This document shows positions 18,345 through 25,246 of a stretch of 64,000 nucleotides of DNA, piece after piece. Both the position numbers and the translations under genes were made by a program. The notes beneath the pieces are model-generated. The model worked only from the letters and a program-made list of their open reading frames with translations. It did no database searches and was not told the origin of the DNA. The stretch is taken from positions 124,001 through 188,000 of the IMG/VR virus record IMGVR_UViG_3300030041_000009; one strand, given 5' to 3'. Every line of letters starts with the position of its first letter. The stretch's first letter is position 1. Source of the DNA: a virus.

Positions 18345-18896
18345 ATGGGAATATTTCAAATTTTGACTATTGTTTTTGGTGTGTTAGCACTTATTTTTGG
18401 AATTGGTTGGTATAAAAATAATTCTAAAACAATTATTACTAATGCAGATAATGTCGTAAAAGACGTTGATAATGTAAAAGATTCAGTTGTTACTAAAGTC
18501 GATGATATCGTTAAAGATGTTATTGATGTAAAAGATTCAATTGTTACTAAAGTTGATGAAATTAAAGATTCAATTGTAACAGATGTTGATAATGTTAAAA
18601 AGACATTTGTCACAGAAGTTGCTAATGTTGAAGATATTGTTTCTAAAATTGAGAAAATTATTTTAGATTTTAAAGAAAAATCAAAAAATTCAATTGTTAC
18701 TACCGTTGATGACGTTAAAACTTTTGTTGCTAATATTGAAAAAATTATATCTGATGTTAAATCAGATGCAGAAAAAACTACAACAGAAGAGCCTGTTAAA
18801 GTAGTAGACGCTTTAATAACAGATGCTACAACAGTACCTGTTAAAGTAGTAGAAACTGTAACAGATACTACAACAGTACCTGTGAAAGCTGTATAA
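18345..18896 (+). CDS. Membrane-anchored repeat protein
   Basis: 183 residues. Residues 4-22 are one transmembrane segment (ILTIVFGVLALIFGIGW). Residues 35-95 consist of about four 14-15-residue repeats of the type DNVKDSVVTKVDDIV, giving a long amphipathic helix. The C-terminus has TTVPVKVVE repeats. It is likely a membrane protein with an extended helical domain; the role is unknown. A terminator follows. Confidence 0.75.
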   Translation: MGIFQILTIVFGVLALIFGIGWYKNNSKTIITNADNVVKDVDNVKDSVVTKVDDIVKDVIDVKDSIVTKVDEIKDSIVTDVDNVKKTFVTEVANVEDIVSKIEKIILDFKEKSKNSIVTTVDDVKTFVANIEKIISDVKSDAEKTTTEEPVKVVDALITDATTVPVKVVETVTDTTTVPVKAV

Positions 18897-18937
18897 TTGT
18901 AATATATACAACTATTACTAAGTAAAAAATTAGATTA

Positions 18938-18972
18938 ATTAAAAAGCTACTAAAAATTTAGTAGCTTTTTTT
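18938..18972 (+). terminator. Rho-independent terminator (bidirectional)
   Basis: AAAAAGCTACTAAA pairs with TTTAGTAGCTTTTT, with T and A runs on both sides. It separates convergent genes. Confidence 0.85.
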
Positions 18973-19303
18973 ATAAATTAAATTTGTTTGATGCTAATAT
19001 AATTTCTGATTTAAAATCATTAGCTAAGCATTGATTTAAAATTATATTATGTTTTATGTCTTTAACGTCAATCCACCAATCCCCTTTATATTTTTCTGTT
19101 ACATATTGATGATCAATTATAAATGGATTTCCTTCATCATCAAAATTTTCCTCATATATTTTTAATACTAAATATTTTTTACCTTCTTTTGGTTCAGTAC
19201 TATTATAATTTTTCCTTTTTTCACCGTGAATGCATATTACTTCATCACCTACTGAAAAATATATATCGTCATTTTCTTCAAATATTTTAAAATTTGTTAT
19301 CAT
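18971..19303 (-). CDS. Tag-1 protein with SH3-like core
   Basis: 110 residues. N-tag ITNFKIFEE, core VGDEVICIHGE...KKYLVLKIYEE, C-tag ASNKFNL. The GDEV start and beta-rich core suggest an SH3-like barrel. It overlaps the gene at 19300 by 4 nt through the tag seam. The function is unknown. Confidence 0.8.
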   Translation of the reverse strand: MITNFKIFEENDDIYFSVGDEVICIHGEKRKNYNSTEPKEGKKYLVLKIYEENFDDEGNPFIIDHQYVTEKYKGDWWIDVKDIKHNIILNQCLANDFKSEIILASNKFNL

Positions 19304-19791
19304 ATGTTAAATTTGTTTGCTGATTTATTTAATTTAAATTCTTCAAATTCTTCTGGAGTTAATACACCAGATGTTTGGAATATTACAAATCCGTTATTTT
19401 TTAATTCTTCTGTGAAATTTTTAATAGCATAATCAGCATAATAAAAAATTTCTGAGTAATCTTCATTACCTTCGTCAGTTAATTCACCAGAATCATCAAT
19501 ATAATATCCTATTGTAATACAAGGAGCTTCCATCATAATACCAATATCAGAAATATTATAAATATATAATAATTCAGAGTTTGAAGATATATTTTCAAAA
19601 TAATCAAAAAAATCTGCTTCCTTTATATCAATATCTTCTTCAACTTTTTCTTTTCCTTCTTCAGTTAATGATATTTTAAGATTCCCATTTTCTAATCTTT
19701 CTAATGTTAAATAATTACCACTGCGTAACTCACGTGTATCATGAGATATCATAGTCTCATTTAGAGTAAATATATTAAATTTTGTTATCAT
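19300..19791 (-). CDS. Tag-1 protein
   Basis: 163 residues from the ATG at 19791. That start is chosen because it restores the N-tag (MITKFNIFTLNE) and lies 2 nt after the upstream KFNI stop; a longer frame exists. The core is acidic, and the C-tag is KSANKFNI. The function is unknown. Confidence 0.8.
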   Translation of the reverse strand: MITKFNIFTLNETMISHDTRELRSGNYLTLERLENGNLKISLTEEGKEKVEEDIDIKEADFFDYFENISSNSELLYIYNISDIGIMMEAPCITIGYYIDDSGELTDEGNEDYSEIFYYADYAIKNFTEELKNNGFVIFQTSGVLTPEEFEEFKLNKSANKFNI

Positions 19792-19792
19792 A

Positions 19793-20233
19793 TTATATGT
19801 TAAATTTATTTGTTGTTTTATATATTTCAATTCCTCCAACTTCATTAATACTATTTAATAATTCTGCTATATTTTCTGTGTCACCAACATATCCAGGATT
19901 AGAATTTTCATCTAAATTGTTAATTGGAAATCCTTCAATATATAATTCATCTTCTAATCCAGAACTTTCCATACTCCAAATTTTATATGTTTTCCCAAAT
20001 ATACTAACTATAGCATAAGCACCTTGATATAAATCGTGTCCTCTAATATCTTTTATTTTTAATATAGTATCATTATCTAAATTTGAAATTATATAATCTA
20101 ATCTTTCTTCTAAATACCTAATTAAACTTGCTTCTTCACTATCATCATCAGGATTATCTTTAACATAGTTCCAATTTACATCTCTACTCCATTCTCCTGT
20201 TTCGTATATTTTAAATGTTTTTAAATGTTTCAT
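19793..20233 (-). CDS. Tag-1 protein
   Basis: 146 residues. N-tag MKHLKTFKIYE, C-tag KTTNKFNI. The middle contains IKDIRGHDLYQGAYAIVSIFGKTYKIW, a likely beta-rich fold. It is first in a three-gene tagged run read leftward. The function is unknown. Confidence 0.8.
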   Translation of the reverse strand: MKHLKTFKIYETGEWSRDVNWNYVKDNPDDDSEEASLIRYLEERLDYIISNLDNDTILKIKDIRGHDLYQGAYAIVSIFGKTYKIWSMESSGLEDELYIEGFPINNLDENSNPGYVGDTENIAELLNSINEVGGIEIYKTTNKFNI

Positions 20234-20263
20234 AAAAATATTTTTTATTTATATATAAAAAAC

Positions 20264-20294
20264 TTGCACAATAAAAATATTTATATTATCTTTG
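20264..20294 (+). promoter_or_regulatory. Promoter of structured RNA copy A
   Basis: TTG at 20264 and TATCTTTG at 20287-20294, 20 nt apart, match the Bacteroidota consensus. No ORF follows, so the product is probably an RNA. Confidence 0.75.
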
Positions 20295-20299
20295 TATTT

Positions 20300-20425
20300 G
20301 ATTTTAATATCTATTTGTTGTGAAGCAAGAGATATTTAATTTTTAATTTTATTAGTTATATTGTTTTATAAAAAACTCTCTTGCTGTTTATCAGTAAGAG
20401 AGTTTAATAAAATTAAAATATTAAA
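20300..20425 (+). ncRNA. Candidate structured RNA, copy A
   Basis: No ORF is present. A 5' hairpin (ATATCT ... AGATAT) encloses an inner TTTGTT/AGCAAG stem closed by a GTGA tetraloop. A 3' hairpin, CTCTCTTGCTG with CAGTAAGAGAG, is flanked by AATTTTATTA and TAATAAAATT, which can close it as an outer stem. The same layout recurs at 20506-20635 with compensatory changes, so structure is conserved. The function is unknown; an sRNA or a leader RNA are both possible. Confidence 0.65.
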
Positions 20426-20469
20426 AGACATCAATATATAATATTTTTATAAATAAAATCATTTTCCTA

Positions 20470-20500
20470 TTGTAGGAATAAAATATTTTACTTATCTTTG
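20470..20500 (+). promoter_or_regulatory. Promoter of structured RNA copy B
   Basis: TTG at 20470 and TATCTTTG at 20493-20500 give the same 20-nt spacing as copy A. It probably also transcribes the gene at 20646, the Gln-rich leader and the tRNAs. Confidence 0.75.
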
Positions 20501-20505
20501 GATTT

Positions 20506-20635
20506 CTTTTTACATCTACAATTTGCTGTGAAGCAAAAGATGTTTCTTTTTGTTAAATTTTGTTAGTTGTATTACTTAGTTTTTAGAAAGACTTCCTTAC
20601 TGATATATTCAGTAAGGAAGTTTAATAAATTAAAA
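20506..20635 (+). ncRNA. Candidate structured RNA, copy B
   Basis: The 5' hairpin ACATCT ... AGATGT encloses a perfect TTTGCT-GTGA-AGCAAA stem-loop. The 3' hairpin is ACTTCCTTACTGA with TTCAGTAAGGAAGT. Relative to copy A, T-A becomes C-G in the outer 5' stem, and two adjacent pairs in the 3' hairpin swap C-G for T-A and T-A for C-G. It ends 10 nt before an ATG, so it could act as the 5' leader of the gene at 20646. Confidence 0.65.
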
Positions 20636-20645
20636 AATTAAAAAT

Positions 20646-20849
20646 ATGAAAGAATTAATAGATGATACTCAGGTTCCAGATAGAGGATATTATTATTTAT
20701 TAGATTGGAATGAAGCCGATAGATGGGAAACTATGCTAAGATTATTTGATAAAAAAAGATTATGTGATTTGGAATTACATGAATATATTCAATTATTCGA
20801 AATTGCAACAAAAAAAGATTTAGAAAATTTAAAAATAGAAAAAACTTAA
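20646..20849 (+). CDS. Small uncharacterised protein downstream of the structured RNA
   Basis: 67 residues with PDRGYYYLLDWNEADRWETML and an amphipathic C-terminal helix. It lies between structured RNA copy B and the Gln-rich leader ORF on the same strand, probably in one transcript. No family was recognised. Confidence 0.65.
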   Translation: MKELIDDTQVPDRGYYYLLDWNEADRWETMLRLFDKKRLCDLELHEYIQLFEIATKKDLENLKIEKT

Positions 20850-20895
20850 TAAAATTATATTACTATATACATTACAAACAAAAATTAAAATTCTT

Positions 20896-20949
20896 ATGAA
20901 TAATAATATTTCAAACATGATTCAGCAACAACAACAAACTTACGTTTGA
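20896..20949 (+). CDS. 17-residue leader peptide with five consecutive Gln codons
   Basis: The ORF reads MNNNISNMIQQQQQTYV. The Gln run is CAG CAA CAA CAA CAA (20923-20937). The TGA stop (20947-20949) overlaps the first arm of the following hairpin. Two tRNA genes with Gln anticodons (TTG for CAA and CTG for CAG) lie about 95 nt downstream. The layout is that of an attenuation leader peptide whose translation rate reports Gln-tRNA charging. Translation is not proven. Confidence 0.6.
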   Translation: MNNNISNMIQQQQQTYV

Positions 20950-21033
20950 TTGGGTTAGAGTCATGTCTGTTTTTTACCCAATCCTGAAATGGTTTGGGTT
21001 TTTTTGTGCCCAACATTTTATGTTGGGTTTTTT
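20947..21033 (+). promoter_or_regulatory. Predicted Gln-responsive transcription attenuator
   Basis: Five complementary segments occur in order: 1 GATTGGGT (20948-20955), 2 ACCCAATCC (20976-20984), 3 GGTTTGGGT (20991-20999), 4 CCCAACAT (21009-21016), 5 ATGTTGGG (21020-21027). 1:2 pair over 8 bp. 2:3 form a hairpin followed by T7, and 4:5 a hairpin followed by T6; both look like intrinsic terminators. 3:4 can pair over 5 bp. A ribosome at the leader stop would cover segment 1 and allow 2:3 termination. A ribosome stalled at Gln codons would leave 1 free, giving 1:2, then 3:4, and readthrough to the tRNAs. Confidence 0.6.
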
Positions 21034-21043
21034 GTTAATATAC

Positions 21044-21129
21044 TGCCTTGTGATGGAATTGGCTAAACATTTCAGTCTTTGAAACTGATGCTCATTGTGA
21101 GCTTGTGGGTTCGAACCCCACCAAGGCGA
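21044..21129 (+). tRNA. Class II tRNA with anticodon TTG (Gln codon CAA)
   Basis: Acceptor 21044-21050 pairs with 21122-21128 (a U-G pair at position 1, then six Watson-Crick pairs). D stem ATG/CAT (21053-21055, 21068-21070) with GG in the loop. Anticodon stem TCAGT/ACTGA with loop CTTTGAA. Long variable arm GCTCA-TTG-TGAGC (21090-21102). T arm GTGGG-TTCGAAC-CCCAC. Discriminator A; CCA not encoded. The anticodon 21079-21081 is TTG. A long variable arm is typical of Leu, Ser and Tyr tRNAs, not Gln, so the charging identity is open. Confidence 0.85.
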
Positions 21130-21135
21130 CAATAT

Positions 21136-21206
21136 TCTTTCTTGATGTAATGATAGCATATCATTTTCTGACAATGAATGACTAAGTTCAAATCTTAGAG
21201 AAAGAA
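21136..21206 (+). tRNA. tRNA-Gln, anticodon CTG
   Basis: Acceptor TCTTTCT (21136-21142) pairs with AGAAAGA (21199-21205). The D stem is ATGT/GCAT. The anticodon stem is TCATT/AATGA with loop TTCTGAC, giving CTG at 21168-21170. The variable loop has 4 nt and the T arm is CTAAG-TTCAAAT-CTTAG. Discriminator A; CCA not encoded. The D loop lacks the usual GG, so some divergence is evident. It lies 6 nt after the class II tRNA. Confidence 0.8.
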
Positions 21207-21207
21207 C

Positions 21208-21244
21208 AAAAAAATCCTGAAATTTAAATTTCAGGATTTTTTTT
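21208..21244 (+). terminator. Rho-independent terminator after the tRNAs (bidirectional)
   Basis: AATCCTGAAATTT pairs with AAATTTCAGGATT, flanked by A and T runs. On the minus strand it covers the end of the gene at 21224. The 11-mer AATCCTGAAAT also occurs in segment 2 of the attenuator (20980-20990). Confidence 0.85.
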
Positions 21245-21502
21245 ATAATCATTATAGAATTTAAGATATTCTTCATCTGTTTGTTTATTAAATTTCATTT
21301 GGTACATTAGAATTTGTCCTAATTCAGCTCCAGATAATTCACCTGAATCAAATCCAAGTTCTTTTATAATTTGGAAGATAGTTTTATTTTTCATATCTTC
21401 TTTACTTGTAGTTCTAAATTTAAACTCTAATTCAATTGCTAATTTTTTAATTTTTTCAGGAATGTTATATTCGAAAAATTCATAAGTTTTAATAAATTTC
21501 AT
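21224..21502 (-). CDS. Tag-1-like protein (N-tag only)
   Basis: 92 residues beginning MKFIKTYEFFEYNIPEKIKK, a typical N-tag, but lacking the KFN[IL] ending; it stops with NDYKKNPEI inside the terminator hairpin. The C-terminus may have been lost when the tRNA block was placed next to it. It is helical with unknown function. Confidence 0.7.
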   Translation of the reverse strand: MKFIKTYEFFEYNIPEKIKKLAIELEFKFRTTSKEDMKNKTIFQIIKELGFDSGELSGAELGQILMYQMKFNKQTDEEYLKFYNDYKKNPEI

Positions 21503-21608
21503 GCTTTATTTTTTTTATGTTATATATAAAAAATAAGTACTAAGTTTTTTATCTTCACAGATATACTAACTTAGTACTTATTCAACAAACATTATTATGA
21601 TATAGAAA

Positions 21609-22319
21609 TTATGTGGTTTTGCTATATTTATCAATTATGCTTTTTATATTAAGGTTAAAAAATTTTTCAGAAAATTCTTCAATATTACTATATTTTTTTA
21701 ATCTATTTAATATCATTTGCTTAATATCTATTTTTAAAGTGTCAGAATTTTCTATTTTATTAATATCTGATAATGACATTGTTAACGATTTTAAAAAAAT
21801 ATTAAGTTTTTCTATTTCTGAATAACTTTCAAAATCATTTGGAGTACGAGATATTTTTATAATATTTCCGTTTATTTGATTTAATTTTAATTCTCTTTGC
21901 TCTCTTATACTAACTTCACAAAAATTATATGTTGATAATTTATTTTTTATTCCTTTAACTTTTATATAATCATTAGAATATTGTTTTTCTACGTAGTATA
22001 TTTCATTTTCTTTAATTAATTTTGAGCTATATCTACTTCTAATATATTGTCCAACATAATTAATATTATAACTATCTAAATATTTATCAGTAATACGAAA
22101 CAATTCATGATTAATTAATAATTCATCATTTTCTAATTTGAATTTTTCTGCAGAATAAGTACTCAATCCTTTTATAACAACACGCTTATTTGTTTCATTA
22201 TCATATTGATATAAATTAATAGCATAATATATTCCACCTTTTATTAAATTTATTGCATCTTTTGTATCAATACAAATTACTTTAATTGGAGAATTTATTA
22301 ATTTTATTTGATCATTCAT
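21609..22319 (-). CDS. Uncharacterised 236-residue protein
   Basis: A Lys/Asn/Ile-rich protein with a predicted beta-rich N-terminal half (IKVICIDTKDAINLIKGGIYYAINLY) and a helical C-terminal half. No family was recognised. It overlaps the upstream gene by 1 nt, so the minus-strand genes from 23731 down to here are probably one operon. Confidence 0.7.
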   Translation of the reverse strand: MNDQIKLINSPIKVICIDTKDAINLIKGGIYYAINLYQYDNETNKRVVIKGLSTYSAEKFKLENDELLINHELFRITDKYLDSYNINYVGQYIRSRYSSKLIKENEIYYVEKQYSNDYIKVKGIKNKLSTYNFCEVSIREQRELKLNQINGNIIKISRTPNDFESYSEIEKLNIFLKSLTMSLSDINKIENSDTLKIDIKQMILNRLKKYSNIEEFSEKFFNLNIKSIIDKYSKTT

Positions 22320-22525
22320 TATTTTAAATATTTAAGTCCACCTACTGTACCTTCATATAATCCTGCTAAATAGCATTGTATCATATCTTCTGTCATTGGT
22401 ACTTGAGTAGAATATTTAATATTATTTTCAATCATTACAATTCCAGTGTTATAAGTAATTATTATATTTAGAGTTGGTATTACTTTCTTTATTTCACGAT
22501 AAATTGCTTCAGATTCTATATTCAT
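22319..22525 (-). CDS. Small uncharacterised protein
   Basis: 68 residues: an N-terminal helix, then TLNIIITYNTGIVMIENN, then a C-terminal segment with QCYLAGLYEGTVGGLKYLK. No family was recognised. It is tightly packed in the minus-strand operon. Confidence 0.65.
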   Translation of the reverse strand: MNIESEAIYREIKKVIPTLNIIITYNTGIVMIENNIKYSTQVPMTEDMIQCYLAGLYEGTVGGLKYLK

Positions 22526-22531
22526 AATTTA

Positions 22532-22963
22532 TTAAAATATTTGTTTATATAAATTTGTAAGTAATACTATATCAGGTATTTTATAGAATAATAAATTTAT
22601 TAGTATTATAGTTAATATTAATATTGATAAAACTGAGTCAATTATTAAAATTAATTTTCTTATATTTATATTTTTTAAATATTTAAAAGAAAATGTTTTT
22701 ATAAATGACATTAATATTAAAATAAAGAACAATTCAAAATTTATTGTAAATATTCCTATCAGTGTTATAATTGAATAAATAATATCAGCAAGTGCTATTT
22801 TAGAAAATAACGATAACATATTAGAATTCAATTTTTTTTGTATATTTTTACCATAATAAACTGAAATTGTGGTAATTCTATAAAATAGATTAGCTCTGAA
22901 CAGTTTATGAATTTCAAATGAAAGAAATATTCCAATAAATAAAATAAAAATTAAATTTAGCAT
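22532..22963 (-). CDS. Multi-pass membrane protein
   Basis: 143 residues with about four hydrophobic segments (for example LIFILFIGIFLSFEI, IIYSIITLIGIFTI, LFFILILMSFI, SVLSILILTIILINLLF). It is an integral membrane protein of unknown role. Its ATG lies within the last 7 nt of the small ORF at 22957. Confidence 0.75.
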   Translation of the reverse strand: MLNLIFILFIGIFLSFEIHKLFRANLFYRITTISVYYGKNIQKKLNSNMLSLFSKIALADIIYSIITLIGIFTINFELFFILILMSFIKTFSFKYLKNINIRKLILIIDSVLSILILTIILINLLFYKIPDIVLLTNLYKQIF

Positions 22964-23127
22964 AAGTTTTTTCCGTTAAATGGTTCAATATTTGGTCCAG
23001 TACTAATTCCACGTTCTAATATTGTTCCCATGTATTTATATTTATTATCATGAAGCATAATATTAAAATCTTTCTCTGATGCACACCAAATTAAGGTTTC
23101 TCCGTATAAAAAAAAGTAGTAATTCAT
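22957..23127 (-). CDS. Small 56-residue protein
   Basis: The frame begins MNYYFFLYGETLIWCASEKD and ends PNIEPFNGKNLC. It fills the gap between 23129 and 22963 and overlaps the downstream membrane protein by 7 nt, like its neighbours. No family was recognised. Confidence 0.65.
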   Translation of the reverse strand: MNYYFFLYGETLIWCASEKDFNIMLHDNKYKYMGTILERGISTGPNIEPFNGKNLC

Positions 23128-23128
23128 A

Positions 23129-23731
23129 TTATTGATTTAATTTGTTAATTTTTCTTTTTCTTAATTCTTGTAATGTATCTAATTTAACTTCAACAGAATA
23201 ATCCATTGTAGATTTAGTAATAGATGAGTCTACTGTATAATTACTTTTATCTTTTTGATTTTTCCAGAATTCGTATCTTATAACTTGTAAAATATCATAA
23301 GCTTCTCTACATGTTTCATCAGTTTGTGGATTATAAATTCCAAAATCTCCATTATAAAAAGTGATATCTCCCGTAATTAAATATTTAATTTCTTTTAATT
23401 TTTTATCAATTTCATCACGAGTAAATTGCAATTTTGACCAATCTGGCGACATTTTTATATTTTTAATGTCATTCCAAGTTCTTATTTCATTTCCATTACC
23501 CCAACTACCTTCTGTTTTTATAAAATCTTCACCTATTTCAACTATTTTTCCTCTCATAGTATCATCACCAACTTCAAGAGTTTTTTTAACTGTAAATTGA
23601 TCAGTTATACATTTATCAATAGTTGGATGTGATACAATTTCATTTAGTTGTAAAATTCCAATTCTTGAATATAAATCTAAAGCCCTTTGAATTAAAGTAA
23701 GCTGTTTATTTGTTAATTTTATAGTTGCCAT
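23129..23731 (-). CDS. Conserved phage protein (RALDLYSRIGI family)
   Basis: 200 residues with LTNKQLTLIQRALDLYSRIGILQLNEI at the N-terminus, MRGKIVEIGEDFIKTEGSWGNGNEIRTWNDI in the middle and TCREAYDILQVIRYEFW near 150. I recall this set of motifs from hypothetical proteins of many large phages; no function is established that I know of. The C-terminus LQELRKRKINKLNQ matches tag 2. Confidence 0.75.
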   Translation of the reverse strand: MATIKLTNKQLTLIQRALDLYSRIGILQLNEIVSHPTIDKCITDQFTVKKTLEVGDDTMRGKIVEIGEDFIKTEGSWGNGNEIRTWNDIKNIKMSPDWSKLQFTRDEIDKKLKEIKYLITGDITFYNGDFGIYNPQTDETCREAYDILQVIRYEFWKNQKDKSNYTVDSSITKSTMDYSVEVKLDTLQELRKRKINKLNQ

Positions 23732-23734
23732 ATA

Positions 23735-24097
23735 TTATTTAGAGTAAACTAAAAAAGGAAGTTTTTTATCTTGATAAGGAGAATGAGTAAATCTGAATCT
23801 TGGATCAATTTTTGCTTCTTCTATTGTGATATAGAAAAAATGGTTAGAATCTAAATTATTCCAATTATTAAATTCTTCTTCAGTTTTAAATTCTGGCTCC
23901 ATTCCACCATGAAATTCATCTGCGAGAGCATTTTTAATTGCAATAAAATAATCTTCAGGAATAGGATTAATTTTTTCTACGCCTGATCTGTCTAATACTG
24001 TGGCTATAACACCTGTCATTTGATTAAAATAAATGTATTTGCTTTTTGATACTTCATCAAGTGCAATAGCACTAACTTTTTCAAAACTTACTTTCAT
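23735..24097 (-). CDS. Uncharacterised 120-residue protein
   Basis: An acidic alpha/beta protein with YIYFNQMTGVIATVLDRSG and a C-terminal FRFTHSPYQDKKLPFLVYSK. It starts 12 nt after the stop of 24110 and ends 3 nt before 23731. No family was recognised. Confidence 0.7.
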   Translation of the reverse strand: MKVSFEKVSAIALDEVSKSKYIYFNQMTGVIATVLDRSGVEKINPIPEDYFIAIKNALADEFHGGMEPEFKTEEEFNNWNNLDSNHFFYITIEEAKIDPRFRFTHSPYQDKKLPFLVYSK

Positions 24098-24109
24098 GAT
24101 TTTAATAAT

Positions 24110-24379
24110 TTAGTTGATTAAACATTTATTGTTATATATAGTATCAATATCAATATTTCTTATTTTTATGAAAGATTTAATTATATTAATTCCTCCTGAT
24201 GAAACTTCTATTTTATCAGAAATACGGATCAGAAGATATGTATTTTCAAATCCAATATTGAATTTAATTAAGTCATATGATTTTTGTTCATATATAACAG
24301 ATTCTTTCAATTCTTTTAAAAGACTTGTTTTCTGTTCTGATAAATCAATTACTTGTTGTATTTTATCTTCTGTTTTCAT
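24110..24379 (-). CDS. Small uncharacterised protein
   Basis: 89 residues with an N-terminal coiled helix (IDLSEQKTSLLKELKESV), then FENTYLLIRISDKIEV. It is the first gene behind a minus-strand promoter box. No family was recognised. Confidence 0.7.
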   Translation of the reverse strand: MKTEDKIQQVIDLSEQKTSLLKELKESVIYEQKSYDLIKFNIGFENTYLLIRISDKIEVSSGGINIIKSFIKIRNIDIDTIYNNKCLIN

Positions 24380-24383
24380 AGTA

Positions 24384-24391
24384 CAAAGATA
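24384..24391 (-). promoter_or_regulatory. Minus-strand Bacteroidota promoter box
   Basis: CAAAGATA on the plus strand reads TATCTTTG on the minus strand, just upstream of the ATG at 24379. The distance is short, implying a nearly leaderless transcript. Confidence 0.55.
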
Positions 24392-24409
24392 ATAATAAAT
24401 ATTGGCATA

Positions 24410-24446
24410 CTAAAAAAGTTAATCAAAAATGATTAACTTTTATTCT
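24410..24446 (-). terminator. Rho-independent terminator
   Basis: AAAAGTTAATC pairs with GATTAACTTTT around an AAAAAT loop. It lies just after the stop of the minus-strand gene at 24462 and would end that transcript. Confidence 0.75.
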
Positions 24447-24461
24447 TTTTTAACAATTTAA

Positions 24462-25196
24462 TTACTGAGAATATATTTTATCATATAAAATGCCTATTAT
24501 ATCAATTAATTTTTTAAATTTTCCTTCATTTCTTAATTTTTTGAATACTAAATTTTCAATTGAAAATTCTCCACTTTCTGATAATCCATCTTTTCTAGAT
24601 TTCATTATCTTAGTTTTTAATTCTTTTGCTTTGTTATAATATTGCTCAGAATCATAAGGATCTAAATTTTGTTTTGATAATTTTTCAAATTCATTAATAT
24701 CTGATGCTCTTAGTTCATATTTAGAATTAACTTCTTTATTGTCTACATTTGGCTGACTATAAGATGGCTCTTTTAACCATATATGATTCATTAATGAATA
24801 ACTACCTGATGATATATTTTCTTCATTTACATCTTGTACATATAACTCAACATCATGTTCTTTTATAATAATGTTATGTCTTATGTTCCACATGAATCTT
24901 TGCCCATCAAATGCTTTTTTAACTAATTCAACATTATCATCTACTTCAGAAAAATCAATTATAATATGTACGTCTAAATCTGATAATTTTGTATAATTAA
25001 AATTGGTAATTGATCCTGTTAATATAATATCTTTTATTTCTGCTTCTACATCTAACTCTTTATAAAAATCTCTTGCAATTCTTAATAATTTTTCTTCGAT
25101 TCTTGGTATAATTACTTTATTTTCCCAAATATCAGGGCAAAGTAATTTTTTATATGATATTTTTCTTTCTGTTATGAAGTTATTATAGCTTTTCAT
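24462..25196 (-). CDS. Pol-beta-fold nucleotidyltransferase-like protein
   Basis: 244 residues. The central motif LTGSITNFNYTKLSDLDVHI (about 64-83) has the GS...D.D signature of the nucleotidyltransferase superfamily, and DVELYVQDV (about 115-123) could provide the third acidic residue. The substrate is unknown. The N-terminus MKSYNNFITERKI resembles the N-tag and T4 head-targeting sequences, but there is no KFN tail. It has its own terminator. Confidence 0.7.
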   Translation of the reverse strand: MKSYNNFITERKISYKKLLCPDIWENKVIIPRIEEKLLRIARDFYKELDVEAEIKDIILTGSITNFNYTKLSDLDVHIIIDFSEVDDNVELVKKAFDGQRFMWNIRHNIIIKEHDVELYVQDVNEENISSGSYSLMNHIWLKEPSYSQPNVDNKEVNSKYELRASDINEFEKLSKQNLDPYDSEQYYNKAKELKTKIMKSRKDGLSESGEFSIENLVFKKLRNEGKFKKLIDIIGILYDKIYSQ

Positions 25197-25204
25197 TAAG
25201 TATC

Positions 25205-25240
25205 TAATATTTTTTTGTATATATAAAATATTAGATATTT
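25205..25240. terminator. Hairpin between 24462 and 25247
   Basis: ATCTAATATTTT pairs with AAAATATTAGAT and is followed by a T-rich run on the plus strand and an A/T-rich run on the other. It is probably a terminator for the minus-strand gene at 25247, but it is AT-only and weak. Confidence 0.5.
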
Positions 25241-25246
25241 TATTTT

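Noticed and set aside
18356-18613. Minus-strand Thr/Ser-rich ORF opposite the repeat membrane protein
   Set aside because: It is the complement of the repeated DNA; the plus frame has a transmembrane segment and regular helical repeats.
21072-21088. Reading the class II tRNA as tRNA-Ser(TGA) by shifting the anticodon loop
   Set aside because: The shifted stem would contain mismatches, whereas TCAGT/ACTGA pairs perfectly and fixes the anticodon as TTG.
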